A stretch of DNA of 64,000 nt from Erythroxylum novogranatense. Lineage: Eukaryota; Streptophyta; Magnoliopsida; Malpighiales; Erythroxylaceae. The stretch spans positions 36,191,540 to 36,255,539 of the forward strand of contig CM057233.1 of the NCBI GenBank assembly GCA_029891385.1, read 5' to 3'. Within the stretch, counting starts at the first letter, position 1; each line of letters starts with the position of its first letter. Positions 10,232 to 22,890 of the stretch are shown in pieces. Under the pieces are notes generated by a model, which saw only the letters and a program-made list of their open reading frames with translations, did no database searches and had not been told where the DNA came from. The position numbers and the translations under genes were made by a program.

Positions 10232-13200
10232 TGTTAGACCCCGATCCTTTTTCCCTATTAAATAGGTTTGCATTTTAAATTGTGTTTTGGTTAGTATGAA
10301 ATTAGTGTTTTATTAGATTTCCTATTGGTTATAATAATTTGGGATTTTAGTGCAATAATTATTAATTGAAGGAATTTAGTTAATTTAGAATTTTAATTTT
10401 GGTGTTAGATTTTAAAAGAATAAGAAAATGGTAATGATGCCATAAAATAGTGTTAGGATAAATTAGGAGGTGTTTATAAGGTTTTAAGGCTTTAGGTTAC
10501 TTAAGAGGGCTTTTAGCCCTTTGGCATGTCTTTTAAATGAGGGGGAAGTAAATAAGTGGGCTAGGGTTTTAAGATGAAGTAAATGAAAAAAAAAGGGAAG
10601 CAAGTGGGCTTTTAAGTGGGAGCCCACGAAATTATTAGATGGAAGGAGGGAAAGATGAAATTTTGGGAAAGTTTAAGTTAGAAGGAGGGAAAATTGGAAT
10701 TGGACTTTTGGGCTTTTAAGAGGGATCCCACGAAAATTTAAGTTGGAAGGAGGGAAAATGAAATTTGGGAAAGGTTATAAGGAGGGAAATAACTTGGGCT
10801 TGAAAACTTGGGCTAGGGTTTAAGTTAAAGAGTTAGGGTTAGGTTAAATTAAGAAGGATTAGGAAGTTTCTTAAGGCTTAAAAGAGTGGCTAAAGAATTT
10901 CATGGAGGGAGAGGCTTAAGGTGATGTCATTTTGGCTTAGGGAATAAATGAGAAAGAAGTAAAAAAATTAGGTCATCTTTGGCTTAGTCATCCGAAAGTC
11001 ACAAAGAGAGGAGGAGAGTAAGAGGATTTCGAAAATTTTAAGGAGGAAGAAGAGTGGAGAGGTCGGCCATCCAAGAAGAAGAAGAAGAAGAGAAGAAGGT
11101 AGGGTTTTTATGCTTGAGGAAGGTTGATTCACATGGTAGGAAGTGCAAGGGAAAGTTTCTCCATCTTTAGAAGCAAAAAGAAGAGATTTCGTGGGTGTTG
11201 AGAAGGTAAGGAAATTCGAATTTCTTGGTATATTGTTAGGGATTTTACCTTTCTTGTTGCATATTGGTGATTAGAAGAGTGATTAGAAGGAGATGTTGTT
11301 GGAGGAGAAAAATATCAGATTGGGGTAGGCTAGGGTTTCGAAATTTAAGAATTGATTTGGTAGGGTTTTGTTGTTAGCTTGATTAATAATGGTGGTTTGA
11401 AAGGTTTTGGTGAAAAAAAGAAGAAGAAGTATAGTGGCTTGGTTAAAAAAATCAGCATACGTGTATGGCCCTAGGGATTAAGAATTTTCGAAAATAATGT
11501 AGTAAATTGATAGAGGTTATGGTTAGTATAGCTTAGGAAAGGTTTAGGAATGGTTACGTTAGATTAAAGTCAAGTTCCAATAGTCTTGGAAAAATTCCAG
11601 CATAGGTGCTTTTTATTAATTAGCATTCTTATGCTTTGTTTTAGGTCATTTAAGGCGCTTCGAGATTGAGGAGGGTCGAGATAATCAATTAGGTCAAGAT
11701 ATCCAAGTTTCGAATCAAAGAAGTCAAGGTGGGTAACTTTTTAATAGTTAAGTAATAAGCTACTTAATTGTCTCTTGACTGGTTTCCTATAACTTTCAAA
11801 TTTTGAATGCATTATTGTTTGTGATATTGTAAACATGTATTATGTGCCTTTTTATGTAACTATATTGTGTAAAGATTCATGAAATTGTTTGATAAGGAAT
11901 AAAGTTCCGAACATGAGACTTTAATGATTATGTGAAAGTAACTAGTTGTAATGGCCATTAGTGGCAAATCCTTATGAATATTGTACTGTTTGGAAACTTG
12001 ATTTTAAATGAGAAAGATGTGAATATATGATTTTGGATGAATGTCTAAGGTGAAATTGCATGATTACTTGGGTTTGTAGTGATCCCCTCTGTTAGCAAGT
12101 GCGCACTTGTCTTTTAGGCTTCTCCCGCCTGCCCGCTAGTGGCATAGGAGTTTCGAAATCGGACTCCCCTCTGTTCACGGCTACACATGGTCGCTTGTCG
12201 GACATGTGTAGTACGTCCTGTTAGGATCACTCAAACCATTTGATATGTAATTCTGTGTTATTATATGACATTCGTTGATCTTGTTGTAAGTGTTTTATTG
12301 TATTAGAAACTGAAATTGTTGAATATTGACTTGAAATGAAATTGTTGATGCATGCTTTAGCTTATGCTTAATTATTAACATGTTACCCACGGAGTCGTCC
12401 GTGCTCACCCCTTCCTCCCTCCACGGTCTTGAAAGCGAGAAAGCGGGTCATCGTGATCGGAGTGAAGCATTACTCCGATGCTTTTGCTTTTGGAAATTAT
12501 AATTTTGAAACAAAGCTTTGGTTAGCATTTTGGCTAATGAATGTAGTTGTAAATTTTCTTTTGAGCTTTTGTTGTATTCGCCAAAATGCCCTTTAAACAA
12601 TTATGTTTTTCATGTAATTATTAAGGCTTTGACGCTTCAAATGTAATGTGTATTGTATAAGTTTCCATATATATGGATGTATGGTTGTATGTTTGATAAT
12701 GTTAAAAGCAAACATGATGAGTTGGAAGTGAGATAATGTTTAAGAGTTAGGTTGAAATGTTTGGGATGCCTACATTGTGATGTTGCTTTTGAGATTGGTA
12801 TTGAGATATTTGTAGTAGGATGTTGTGAGAAATTGAAATGATAAAATGCTAGATACCTAAGAGTGTGTTGTTGCCATTTGAAGATTGATGTGGTATGGTT
12901 GTTGGATATGGTTGAAAATTTGGAAGATAGAAGTGATTTTGTGTAGGTATGGAGTTTGGTTGGAAATTGAAGAGTTGGCTAGTACGTTTTTAGGGGATGT
13001 GCTGTCCATTCTTTTTTTAAAAATGGGCAGCCACCTTGTTTTAACTTTTAGAGCACGTTAGAGTGATAATTTGAATAAGGGGTATTTCTTAAGGGTTGTA
13101 GAGCTTGTCAAGATCTTTAAAACGGTATAAAATAGGTTAATTTCCGACTTAAGATGAAAAAGTTATGGGCGTTTAAAAATTTCTGATTACTATTCATTTG

Positions 13201-13728
13201 GCCATTTTTTTACTATTCATTTTATCATTTTCACTATTCATATGGTAATTTGCTAAACAACACCTTTAATTAAGTTTCTAATTCTTTAATGATTGAAAGG
13301 ACTTTTGTTTTCTTCATGAAATAAACAATAACTCTTCGCAATTCGATTTTGGGGTGAAAGGTTATAAAAATGTAAAATAAATTGATTTTAAAGCAAATAT
13401 AATATCTTTTCTTATTTTCCTTTATTCTTATCCATTTGACCTCTGATTTGCATGAAATTTGAAGTATTGATTAACTAGTAACATTTTCTATTCCTTTTTG
13501 GTAAAATGAGAGTGTCGGGTCATCGTTGGACTTTATGGCCAATGTGTGTCGGTTTTGTGCAAAATTGTATTTTTGTGAGATATAAAGATCCGAGGTTTAT
13601 TCGGATGACGTGCACTTAAGTTCAATTCGAGTTTTCTTTCGTGGTGAGGAATCCCTTCCTCATGGGAGACGCGTTCAGATGTCACGCAGGACGTCGGACA
13701 TGTGTCGCACCAGGGAGGGGTTCCAACA
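10232..13728 (+). repeat. 5' LTR of the chromovirus
   Basis: 3497 bases, nearly identical by eye to 18632-22124. It has a purine-rich body with AAG repeats near 11085, and a GC-rich patch at 12080-12230 that holds many of the differences from the other LTR. No coding sequence. Confidence 0.95.
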
Positions 13729-13732
13729 TTTA

Positions 13733-13744
13733 TGGTATCAGAGC
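13733..13744 (+). other. Primer binding site of the chromovirus
   Basis: TGGTATCAGAGC, complementary to the 3' end of initiator tRNA-Met, lies four bases after the 5' LTR. Confidence 0.95.
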
Positions 13745-13959
13745 TTTCGGTTTAGATTCGGGTAGAAGGAGAACTTTAGGGTTTTCATGATTTTTATTAA
13801 ACTTACATGATTTGTGTTCTTTTGCACCGTTTTAATTGATTTTACATGCCTATATGGTGATTTCGATTAATTGATGATTTTAGATGATTATAACTTGAGC
13901 GTTGCACGATACTTTTTTGAATTAAAGTTTTTCACTGGTTTTCTTTTGAAGGAGTAAAT

Positions 13960-14904
13960 ATGCCACCCCGGCGTAGATCTCGAGGAACTCGGTCTCTCTC
14001 TAGCTCTCGCCAGGGGAGCACTGATGAGTCTCATGTCCCACAAGATGCAGGGACACACTCAGCTCCTGGCTCAGAGGCACCTAATGTGCAACCTGAGGAG
14101 CAACCTCCTCCTCCTCCTGCTATGCCTGCGATGGATCCGCAGTTTTTCCAGGCTTTTGCCCAAGCTTTCACCTTAGCCATGGGACAGGGATCTCAGGCTG
14201 CAGTGCCAGCTCCAGTGATTCGGGGCGGGCAGTATGATAAGTTACGGAAGTTTGGTGCGGTGGACTTTCATGGTACCACCAATCCTAAGGAAGTTGAGGC
14301 TTGGATGAAAAGAACAGAGAGGGTCCTGGTGCAGATGAAATGCACAGATGAGGAGAAGCTTGAGTATGCAGTGAGTCTATTGCAGGGGAATGCTCTTCAC
14401 TGGTGGGAGTCGGTGCCACAGAGTCAGGCTGTACCTCCTGTGTTATCATGGAGGGATTTTGGAGAATTATTCAGGAAAAAGTATTTCTCCCGGGTTTATA
14501 TGCAAGAAAAGGCCAGAGAGTTTATGAGTTTAGCTCAGAGGGAGCTGTCTGTTAGTGAATATGAGTTGAGATTCACCCAACTGTCTCGGTATGCAGCATA
14601 TATGGTGGCTAATGAAGAAGACAAGTGCAGAAAGTTTGAGGGAGGCCTCCATCTAGGAATCAGGGAGAAGGTAGTGATTCATAATTTCACTGATTATCAG
14701 CAGCTGGTGGATGCGGTACTCTAGGTAGAAAAACTGGAGAACATCAGACAGGAGGTGAGCAGGAAAAGAAAGGGCAGAGAGCAGTTTCCTAGGAGAGGGG
14801 GTAGTGTTCAGACTGCTTCCAGGGGTGAGAAGAGTTTCGGTGCGAGTCAGGAGGCAGAGTGCCCTCAATGTAATGTGCAATTGAGCAGAGTCGGTCTGAG
14901 CCTC
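13960..14904 (+). pseudogene. Chromovirus gag (capsid and nucleocapsid start)
   Basis: The ATG at 13960 opens 254 codons. An SR- and proline-rich N-terminus (PPPPP near residue 50) is followed by a retrotransposon gag capsid domain at about residues 85-230. Recognisable pieces are DFHGTTNPKEVEAWM, the ALHWWES motif and the 'EYELRFTQLSRYA' segment. A TAG at 14722-14724 interrupts the frame directly before a segment that would continue gag (VEKLENIRQE). Gag forms the cytoplasmic virus-like particle in which reverse transcription occurs. The stop and the frameshift near 14900 imply that no full Gag-Pol is made. Confidence 0.88.
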
Positions 14905-14908
14905 CTTA

Positions 14909-15118
14909 GTGGGAGGAAGCGGAGATGAGAGAAGCAAGAACCCGACCCCTCCATGTGAGCATTGTGGGAACCCTCATCGAGGTGAATGTCGTAAATTGTC
15001 AGGTGCTTGCTTCAAATGTGGAGAGAAGGGACACATAATTAGAGACTGTCCTCGGTGGGCCCGAGGGGCAGGATCTCAGTCACAGGCTCAGAGGAGAGTG
15101 GAGACAGTGGGGACCTGA
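14909..15118 (+). pseudogene. Chromovirus nucleocapsid zinc knuckles
   Basis: This frame carries CEHCGNPHRGEC followed by [14 protein letters not shown], the second a canonical CX2CX4HX4C knuckle that binds template RNA. It is out of frame with the capsid part because of a nearby indel, and it closes with TGA at 15116-15118. Confidence 0.85.
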
Positions 15119-15146
15119 CTCGGCTCGGAGGTGGGCGCCTGGGTCG

Positions 15147-16448
15147 ATGAAGAAGCCCATTCCTTCAGGGAGACCGAGAGGGCAAGCACAGGCTCGGGTG
15201 TTTGCCATGACTCGAGAGGAGGCTGTAGCCGCACCGGAGGTTGTTACTGGTATGGCTCAACTTTTTCATTATGATGTTTATGTTCTTTTTGATACTGGTT
15301 CCACCCATTCTTTTGTCTCTGTGAGTATGCTATTGCCCAGTATGCAGTCAGTTCTTTTGGATGAGTTTCTGTTTGTTAGTACTCCGTTAGGGAGGACTGT
15401 TATCGTGAGCCGGATCTTTCGAGATTGTGAGCTTGTGATTGATGGATCTAGTTTGGTAGTGGATCTGCTACCTCTAGATCTGAAGGGGTTAGATGTGATC
15501 GTCGGAATGGATGTGATGGAGAAGTATAAGGCGAAGCTGGATTGTGGAAAAAAGGAAGTGGAATTCGATCTGGGTGAGGGTCAGATAGTAGTTTTCAGAG
15601 GAGATAGAAAGATGACGCCGCCACGGCTTGTTTCGGCTTTGTTAGCTGATAGACTGATGGGAAGAGGCTGTGAAGCCTTCTTGGCATGTGTTCTGGATAC
15701 CAGTGTGAAGGAGAGTAAGGTGGATGATATTCCCATTATAAGAGATTTTCCTGATGTGTTTCCTGAGGAGTTGTCCGGTTTGCCACCGGAGAGGGAGATT
15801 GAGTTTGCTATTGATTTGGCTCCCGGGACAGCTTCTATTTCGATTCCACCTTACAGGATGGCTCCAGCTGAGCTGAAGGAGCTAAAGGAGCAGTTGGAGG
15901 ATTTGTTAGAGAAGGGATTCATTAGGCCGAGTTTCTCACCCTGGGGAGCGCCGGTCTTGTTTGTTAGAAAAAAAGATGGAACCTGGAGAATGTGCATTAA
16001 CTACAGGAGGTTAAATAAAGTGATAGTGAAAAACAAGTATCCATTGCCCCGGATAGATGACTTGTTTGATCAGCTGCAAGGAGCAACGGTCTTCTCCAAG
16101 ATTGATCTCAGGTTTGGCTATCATCAACTCAGGATTAAGGAGTCTGATGTGAGCAAGACAGCCTTCAGGACACGGTATGGCCATTATGAATTTCTGGTTA
16201 TGCCTTTCGGACTGACCAATGCTCCTGCTGCTTTTATGGATTTGATGAACATGGTCTTTAAGGACTTTTTGGATCAGTTTGTTATCGTGTTTATCGATGA
16301 CATTCTGGTGTATTCTAGGAGTGAGGGAGATCATGAGAAGCACTTGAGGATTGTACTGCAGAGACTGAGGGAGAGAGATTTCGTGAATTTTGGCTACGTG
16401 AGGTGGTCTTTCTTGGTCATATTGTTTCTGAGAATGGGGTGCATGTAG
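15147..16448 (+). pseudogene. Chromovirus protease and reverse transcriptase
   Basis: A 433-codon frame. The aspartic protease active site DTGS is at residues 49-52. The reverse transcriptase begins near residue 230 ([10 protein letters not shown]) with the conserved [15 protein letters not shown] and YPLPRIDDL blocks. The catalytic FIDD motif, the plant Ty3 version of YxDD, is at about residues 382-385. The frame breaks shortly after, about 16400, and the thumb-to-RNase H connection (16450-16730) is readable only in pieces. The protease and the polymerase palm both keep their key residues, so decay is recent or mild in this part. Confidence 0.9.
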
Positions 16449-16733
16449 ACCCAAAGAAAGTTGAAGTCAGAGTAAATTGGCACGCCCGACGATGAAAGAG
16501 GCGAGGAGCTTTTGGGCTTAATTGGTTACTATAGGAGATTTGTGGAGGATTTTCCTTGATTCTTGCTCCTTTGACTAAGTTGTTAAGGAAAATCAGAAAT
16601 TTGTCCGGAGTGATGAATGCGGAGAAGTTTTGAGGAGCTGAAGCCTGATTGACTAGTGCTCCAGATTCTAGCTTTGCCCACAGAGATGGGAGTTTTTCGT
16701 GTATAGTGATGCTTCCAAAAGGGGTTAGGATGT

Positions 16734-17558
16734 GTGCTTATGCAGGAAGATAAGGTGATAGCATATGCCTCACGGCAGCTAAAGCCCTATGAGGTGAATT
16801 ATCCGACCTATGATTTGGAGCTAGCAGCAGTGATCTTTGCTTTGAAGATCTGGAGACATTATTTGTATGGGGTTCAGACGAGGATCTTCACAGATCACAA
16901 GAGTCTCAAATATCTGTTGAGCCAGAAGGAGCTGAATTTGAGACAGAGGCGATGGATTGAGCTGCTCAAGGACTATGACCTGTTGATCGAGTATCATCCA
17001 GGTAAGGCAAATGTTGTTACAGATGCCTTAAGCAGGAAGTCTTCCATAGCATATGTTCAGACAGTATATCTGCCGCTATTGGAAGAGATGGCTAAGCTCA
17101 GGATCAGTTTGACACAGGAAGAGTCTGAGTGCATGATTGCTGCTTTCAGGGTAAGACCGATCCTCAGAGAGAAAGTGAAAGAGTTACAAATTCAGGATCC
17201 CGAGTTGAGTAAACTACGGGAAGAGGTGCAGAGAGGTAAAGAGTCTGATATGGTAATGAGTGATGATGGACTCCTGACAGTCAAAAATAGGCTGTGTATT
17301 CCTGATATCAAGGAGGTTAAAGATGAGATTCTGGATGAGGCGTACAATGCACCTTATGTTATGCACCCAGGCAGTACTAGGATGTACAGGGATCTCAGAG
17401 AACATTTCTGGTGGAGAGGTATGAAGAAAAATGTGGCTGAGTATGTGAGCAAGTGTCCGTGTGTCGCCAGGTCAAGGTCGAACATCGGCACCTTCAAAGC
17501 GATTGAGGCCATTATCCATTCCCGAGTGGAAATGGCGAGAGTCACTATGGATTTTTAA
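16734..17558 (+). pseudogene. Chromovirus RNase H and integrase zinc-binding part
   Basis: A 274-codon frame. RNase H motifs include [22 protein letters not shown] and [10 protein letters not shown], closing with the DALSRK block. It is followed by the integrase N-terminal region ([17 protein letters not shown]). The usual CxxC of the HHCC zinc site is altered, reading CPCVARSR. The first catalytic Asp of the integrase would fall in the broken stretch 17559-17649. Confidence 0.88.
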
Positions 17559-17649
17559 TGGATTGCCTAGACCAAGAGGGAGGCATGATGCCATATGGGT
17601 GATCAGTGGATAGATTGACTAAATCAGCCCATTTTCTCGCAATCGATGC

Positions 17650-18631
17650 ATGCATCCTCTGCATGTGCTAGCTAAAAAGTATATTTATGAGGTAGTAAGA
17701 TTACATGGGATCCCGGATTCGATTGTATCTGATCGGGACCCTCGCTTTACTTCGAGATTTTGGGGCAGTTTGCAGGAGGCTATGGGCACTAAGTTGAGTT
17801 TCAGCACTGCTTTCCATCCTCAGACCGATGGTCAGTCTGAGAGGACCATTCGGACTCTAGAGGGAATGCTTAGAGCTTGTGTAATGGATTTTAGAGGAGC
17901 ATGGGATAAACACTTGCCTTTGATAGAATTTGCATATAATAATTCATATCATTCGAGCATTCAGATGGCTCCTTATGAGGCTCTATATGGGAGGAGATGT
18001 AGGACTCCAGTGTGTTGGGATGAAGAGGGAGACAGGAGACTTTTGGGTCCAGAGTTGATACAGATGACCGTTGATAAGGTCAATTTGATTAAGCACAGGC
18101 TGAAGGCAGCTCAGGACAGGATGAAGAGCTATGAGGATGCTCATAGGAAAGAGATGGAGTATGAGGTCGATGATAAGGTGTTCCTTAAGACTTCTCCGTG
18201 GAAAGGGATTCTGAGATTCGGCAAGAAGGGTAAGCTGAGTCCGAGGTATATGGGACCGTATGAGATTCTAGAGAGGATTGGTCCGTTGGCTTACAGGTTA
18301 GCCTTACCTCCAGAGTTATCTCAGATACATGATGTTTTTCATGTTTCTATGCTGAGGAGATATCGATCAGATCCGTCCCATGTCATTCAAGCTGATGAAG
18401 TTCAATTGAGTGAGGATTTGAGTTATGAAGAGCTTCCCGTGCAGATTCTGGATACAAAAGAAAAGGTTCTCAGAAATAAGACAGTGCAGTTAGTAAAAGT
18501 GTTATGGAGGAACCATTCGGTGGAAGAAGCCACGTGGGAACCATTGGAAGCAATGAAGGAGAAGTACCCTCAGCTCTTCATTGATTCAGGTAAGAATTTC
18601 GAGGACGAAATTCTTTTAAGGGGGGAAGAAA
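17650..18631 (+). pseudogene. Chromovirus integrase core and chromodomain-like tail
   Basis: A frame with the second catalytic Asp in [14 protein letters not shown] and the Glu in [16 protein letters not shown], the D35E core that joins cDNA to the genome. The GPY/F-like segment ([17 protein letters not shown]) and a C-terminal chromodomain-like module (about residues 255-310, with [17 protein letters not shown]) follow. In chromoviruses the tail is thought to steer insertion to particular chromatin. The open frame runs on into the 3' LTR, since no stop precedes it. Confidence 0.9.
18616..18630 (+). other. Polypurine tract of the chromovirus
   Basis: TTAAGGGGGGAAGAA directly precedes the 3' LTR. 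It is the primer for plus-strand cDNA. Confidence 0.9.
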
Positions 18632-21600
18632 TGTTAGACCCCGATCCTTTTTCCCTATTAAATAGGTTTGCATTTTAAATTGTGTTTTGGTTAGTATGAA
18701 ATTAGTGTTTTATTAGATTTCCTATTATTTATAATAATTTGGGATTTTAGTGCAATAATTATTAATTGAAGGAATTTAGTTAATTTAGAATTTTAATTTT
18801 TGTGTTAGATTTTAAAAGAATAAGAAAATGGTAATGATGCCATAAAATAGTGTTAGGATAAATTAGGAGGTGTTTATAAGGTTTTAAGGCTTTAGGTTAC
18901 TTAAGAGGGCTTTTAGCCCTTTGGCATGTCTTTTAAATGAGGGGGAAGTAAATAAGTGGGCTAGGGTTTTAAGATGAAGTAAATGAAAAAAAAAAGGGAA
19001 GCAAGTGGGCTTTTAAGTGGGAGCCCACGAAATTATTAGATGGAAGGAGGGAAAGATGAAATTTTGGGAAAGTTTAAGTTAGAAGGAGGGAAAATTGGAA
19101 TTGGACTTTTGGGCTTTTAAGAGGGAGCCCACGAAAATTTAAGTTGGAAGGAGGGAAAATGAAATTTGGGAAAGGTTATAAGGAGGGAAATAACTTGGGC
19201 TTGAAAACTTGGGCTAGGGTTTAAGTTAAAGAGTTAGGGTTAGGTTAAATTAAGAAGAATTAGGAAGTTTCTTAAGGCTTAAAAGAGTGGCTAACGAATT
19301 TCATGGAGGGAGAGGCTTAAGGTGATGTCGTTTTGGCTTAGGGAATAAATGAGAAAGAAGTAAAAAAATTAGGTCATCTTTGGCTTAGTCATCCGAAAGT
19401 CACAAAGAGAGGAGGAGAGTAAGAGGATTTCGAAAATTTTAAGGAGGAAGAAGAGTGGAGAGGTCGGCCATCCAAGAAGAAGAAGAAGAAGAGAAGAAGG
19501 TAGGGTTTTTATGCTTGAGGAAGGTTGATTCACGTGGTAGGAAGTGCAAGGGAAAGTTTCTCCATCTTTAGAAGCAAAAAGAAGAGATTTCGTGGGTGTT
19601 GAGAAGGTAAGGAAATTCGAATTTCTTGGTATATTGTTAGTGATTTTACCTTTCTTGTTGCATATTGGTGATTAGAAGAGTGATTAGAAGGAGATGTTGT
19701 TGGAGGAGAAAAAAATCAGATTGGGGTAGGCTAGGGTTTCGAAATTTAAGAATTGATTTGGTAGGGTTTTGTTGTTAGCTTGATTAATAATGGTGGTTTG
19801 AAAGGTTTTGGTGAAAAAAAGAAGAAGAAGTATAGTGGCTTGGTTAAAAAAATCAGCATGGGTGTATGGCCCTAGGGATTAAGAATTTTCGAAAATAATG
19901 TAGTAAATTGATAGAGGTTATGGTTAGTATAGCTTAGGAAAGGTTTAGGAATGGTTACGTTAGATTAAAGTCAAGTTCCAATAGTCTTGGAAAAATTCCA
20001 GCATAGGTGCTTTTTATTAATTAGCATTCTTATGCTTTGTTTTAGGTCATTTAAGGCGCTTGGAGATTGAGGAGGGTCGAGATAATCAATTAGGTCAAGA
20101 TATCCAAGTTTCGAATCAAAGAAGTCAAGGTGGGTAACTTTTTAATAGTTAAGTAATAAGCTACTTAATTGTCTCTTGACTGGTTTCCTATAACTTTCAA
20201 ATTTTGAATGCATTATTGTTTGTGATATTGTAAACATGTATTATGTGCCTTTTTATGTAACTATATTGTGTAAAGATTCATGAAATTGTTTGATAAGGAA
20301 TAAAGTTCCGAACATGAGACTTTAATGATTATGTGAAAGTAACTAGTTGTAATGGCCATTAGTGGCAAATCCTTATGAATATTAGATTGTTTGGAAACTT
20401 GATTTTAAATGAGAAAGATGTGAATATATGATTTTGGATGAATGTCTAAGGTGAAATTGCATGATTACTTGGGTTTGTAGTGATCCCCTCAGTTAGCAAG
20501 TGCGCACTTGTCTTTTAGGCTTCTCCTTTGCCTGCTAGTGGCATAGGAGTTCAAATCGACTCCCTGCTCACGGCTACACATGGTCGCTTGTCGGATATGT
20601 GTAGTACGTCCTGTTAGGATCCCTCAAACCATTTGATATGTAATTCTGTGTTATTATATGACATTCGTTGATCTTGTTGTAAGTGTTTTATTGTATTAGA
20701 AACTGAAATTGTTGAATATTGACTTGAAATGAAATTGTTGATGCATGCTTTAGCTTATGCTTAATTATTAACATGTTACCCAAGGAGCCGTCGTGCTCAC
20801 CCCCTTCCTCCCCTCCACAGGTCTTGAGTGAGAAACCGGGTCATCGCATCGGGAGTGAAGCATTACTCCGATGCTTTTTGCTTTTGGAAATTATAATTTT
20901 GAAACAAAGCTTTGGTTAGCATTTTGGCTAATGAATGTAGTTGTAAAATTTCTTTTGAGCTTTTGTTGTATTCGGGCCAAAATGCCCTTTAAACAATTAT
21001 GTTTTTCATGTAATTATTAAGGCTTTGACGTTTCAAATGTAATGTGTATTGTATAAGTTTCCATATATATGGATGTATGGTTGTATGTTTGATAATGTTA
21101 AAAGCAAACATGATGAGTTGGAAGTGAGGTAATGTTTAAGAGTTAGGTTGAAATGTTTGGGATGCCTACATTGTGATGTTGCTTTTGAGATTGGTATTGA
21201 GATATTTGTAGTAGGATGTTGTGAGAAATTGAAATGATAAAATGCTAGATACCTAAGAGTGTGTTGTTGCCATTTGAAGATTGATGTGGTATGGTTGTTG
21301 GATATGGTTGAAAATTTGGAAGATAGAAGTGATTTTGTGTAGGTATGGAGTTTGGTTGGAAATTGAAGAGTTGGCTAGTACGTTTTTAGGGGATGTGCTG
21401 TCCATTTTTTTTAAAAAAATGGGCAGCCACCTTGTTTTAACTTTTAGAGCACGTTAGAGTGATAATTTGAATAAGGGGTATTTCTTAAGGGTTGTAGAGC
21501 TTGTCAAGATCTTTAAAACGGTATAAAATAGGTTAATTTCCGACTTAAGATGAAAAAGTTATGGGCGTTTAAAAATTTCTGATTACTATTCATTTGGCCA

Positions 21601-22124
21601 TTTTTTTACTATTCATTTGATCATTTTCACTATTCATATGGTAATTTTCTAAACAACACCTTTAATTAAGTTTCTACTTCTTTAATGATTGAAAGGACTT
21701 TTGTTTTCTTCATGAAATAAACAATAACTCTTCGCAATTCGATTTTGGGGTGAAAGGTTATAAAAATGTAAAATAAATTGATTTTAAAGCAAATATAATA
21801 TCTTTTCTTATTTTCCTTTATTCTTATCCATTTGACCTCCGATTTGCATGAAATTTGAAGTATTGATTAACTAGTAACATTTTCTATTCCTTTTTGGTAA
21901 AATGAGAGTGTCGGGTCATCGTTGGACTTTATGGCCAATGTGTGTCGGTTTTGTGCAAAATTATATTTTTGTGAGATATAAAGATCCGAGGTTTATTCGG
22001 ATGACATGCACTTAAGTTCAATTCGAGTTTTCTTTCGTGGTGAGGAATCCCTTCCTCGTGGGAGACGCGTTCAGATGTCACGCAGGACGTCGGACACGTG
22101 TCGCACCAGGGAGGGGTTCCAACA
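18632..22124 (+). repeat. 3' LTR of the chromovirus
   Basis: 3493 bases with the same termini as the 5' LTR. Differences from it are scattered single bases plus denser indels around 20515-20580 and 20780-20850. Open frames that enter from here into 22125 onward are accidental read-through. Confidence 0.95.
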
Positions 22125-22817
22125 CTTGATGACCGATAAGGAGCTGAATCGGTCGGTTATTAAACATAATATCCCCTCGTCTTGGGGGCCTAGGCTGGCT
22201 GGCCAGAACGAAAGGATTTACAGCTGTGGGGGCGGTTACTTTGCTGTGGAAGAGAGCTTTTTCTTGATCGGTGGTATGAGGCTAACGTACGCCCCGATCA
22301 TTGATGAAGTATGGCGCAATTACCAATTAGGGCCGAACCAGATTCACCCAAATGGTTGGAGGTTCATCAACGGTCTCGCCCTCTTCAGGCATCGGTTAAT
22401 CCGCCTTCGCCAAAGATCCCACGCCATTTTTAAGAATGAACCAGATTTCAAGTGCTGGGGTCGGCGTCCTGGGTCGGCGTCCCTCATCTACAGTATAGAG
22501 ATGTTCGATATCGCCTGGCCAGAACGGCTTCAAAAATCCAAGCTTGGCGGACGAATTACTTTTTTGTAAGGCCTCCGGGATCTTCCTTTGAGTCCCGGCC
22601 GTGGAGATATCCTCTAGTTAAGCGATGGAACGACATTGCCGACCTACATCTTTCTAAGGAGGAATGGGAGGTGGTCGGTAGGATCAAGGCACTCGGTCGA
22701 TATTCCTTTGACAATCTCATTCTGGGGTATCGTGGAGGGGCGTCAGTCAATGCCTTTTTAATTGATCCCCCTCCTCGAATTAGAAGGCTGGAAGAGGAGA
22801 CTGTCCCTCCTGATTAA
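22125..22817 (+). pseudogene. Transposase_28-like domain (putative plant transposon protein)
   Basis: Directly after the chromovirus LTR the frame LMTDKELNRSVIKHNIPSSW begins, followed by YFAVEESFFLIGGMRL and LGPNQIHPNGWRFINGL. That pattern of an N-terminal helix, an aromatic/Gly stretch and QxHPNGWRF is typical of the 'putative gypsy type transposon' family (Pfam PF04195), whose biochemical function is unknown. A frameshift near 22530 moves the reading to the frame that ends at 22815-22817 (TAA). The stop probably lies within a spliced region, since 22820-22888 looks like an intron ending in a tract closed by tgtgcag. The match is from memory of the family pattern. Confidence 0.65.
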
Positions 22818-22888
22818 CTCCTCGTAGTTTATCTGCCGTATTTACAAGTATTAATTTTGATTTCTAACTTGCTTCTATAATTGTGCAG
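22818..22888 (+). other. Candidate intron of the coiled-coil gene
   Basis: A T-rich stretch ending ttgtgcag, a good 3' splice site, lies immediately before an ATG at 22891. The donor is uncertain. Confidence 0.35.
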
Positions 22889-22890
22889 CC

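Larger units (their letters stand above)
10232..22124 (+). mobile_element. Tekay-like chromovirus (Ty3/gypsy), complete but decayed
   Basis: An 11.9-kb LTR retrotransposon. The LTRs of about 3.5 kb (10232-13728 and 18632-22124) start TGTTAGACC and end GGTTCCAACA. An initiator-Met primer site follows the left LTR and a polypurine tract precedes the right one. The domain order gag, zinc knuckle, protease, reverse transcriptase, RNase H, integrase and chromodomain-like C-terminus is that of a plant chromovirus. The very long LTRs and the C-terminal motif favour the Tekay/Del lineage. Several frameshifts and stops make it non-autonomous now. No TSD is visible: the left flank is aaaaa and the right flank is cttga. 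Confidence 0.92.

Noticed and set aside
16011..16454. A 147-codon minus-strand frame in the chromovirus
   Set aside because: It is the antisense of the reverse transcriptase coding region and has no motif of its own.
22006..22124. Apparent N-terminal extension of the Transposase_28-like frame
   Set aside because: These codons are the end of the chromovirus 3' LTR, so the join is accidental read-through.
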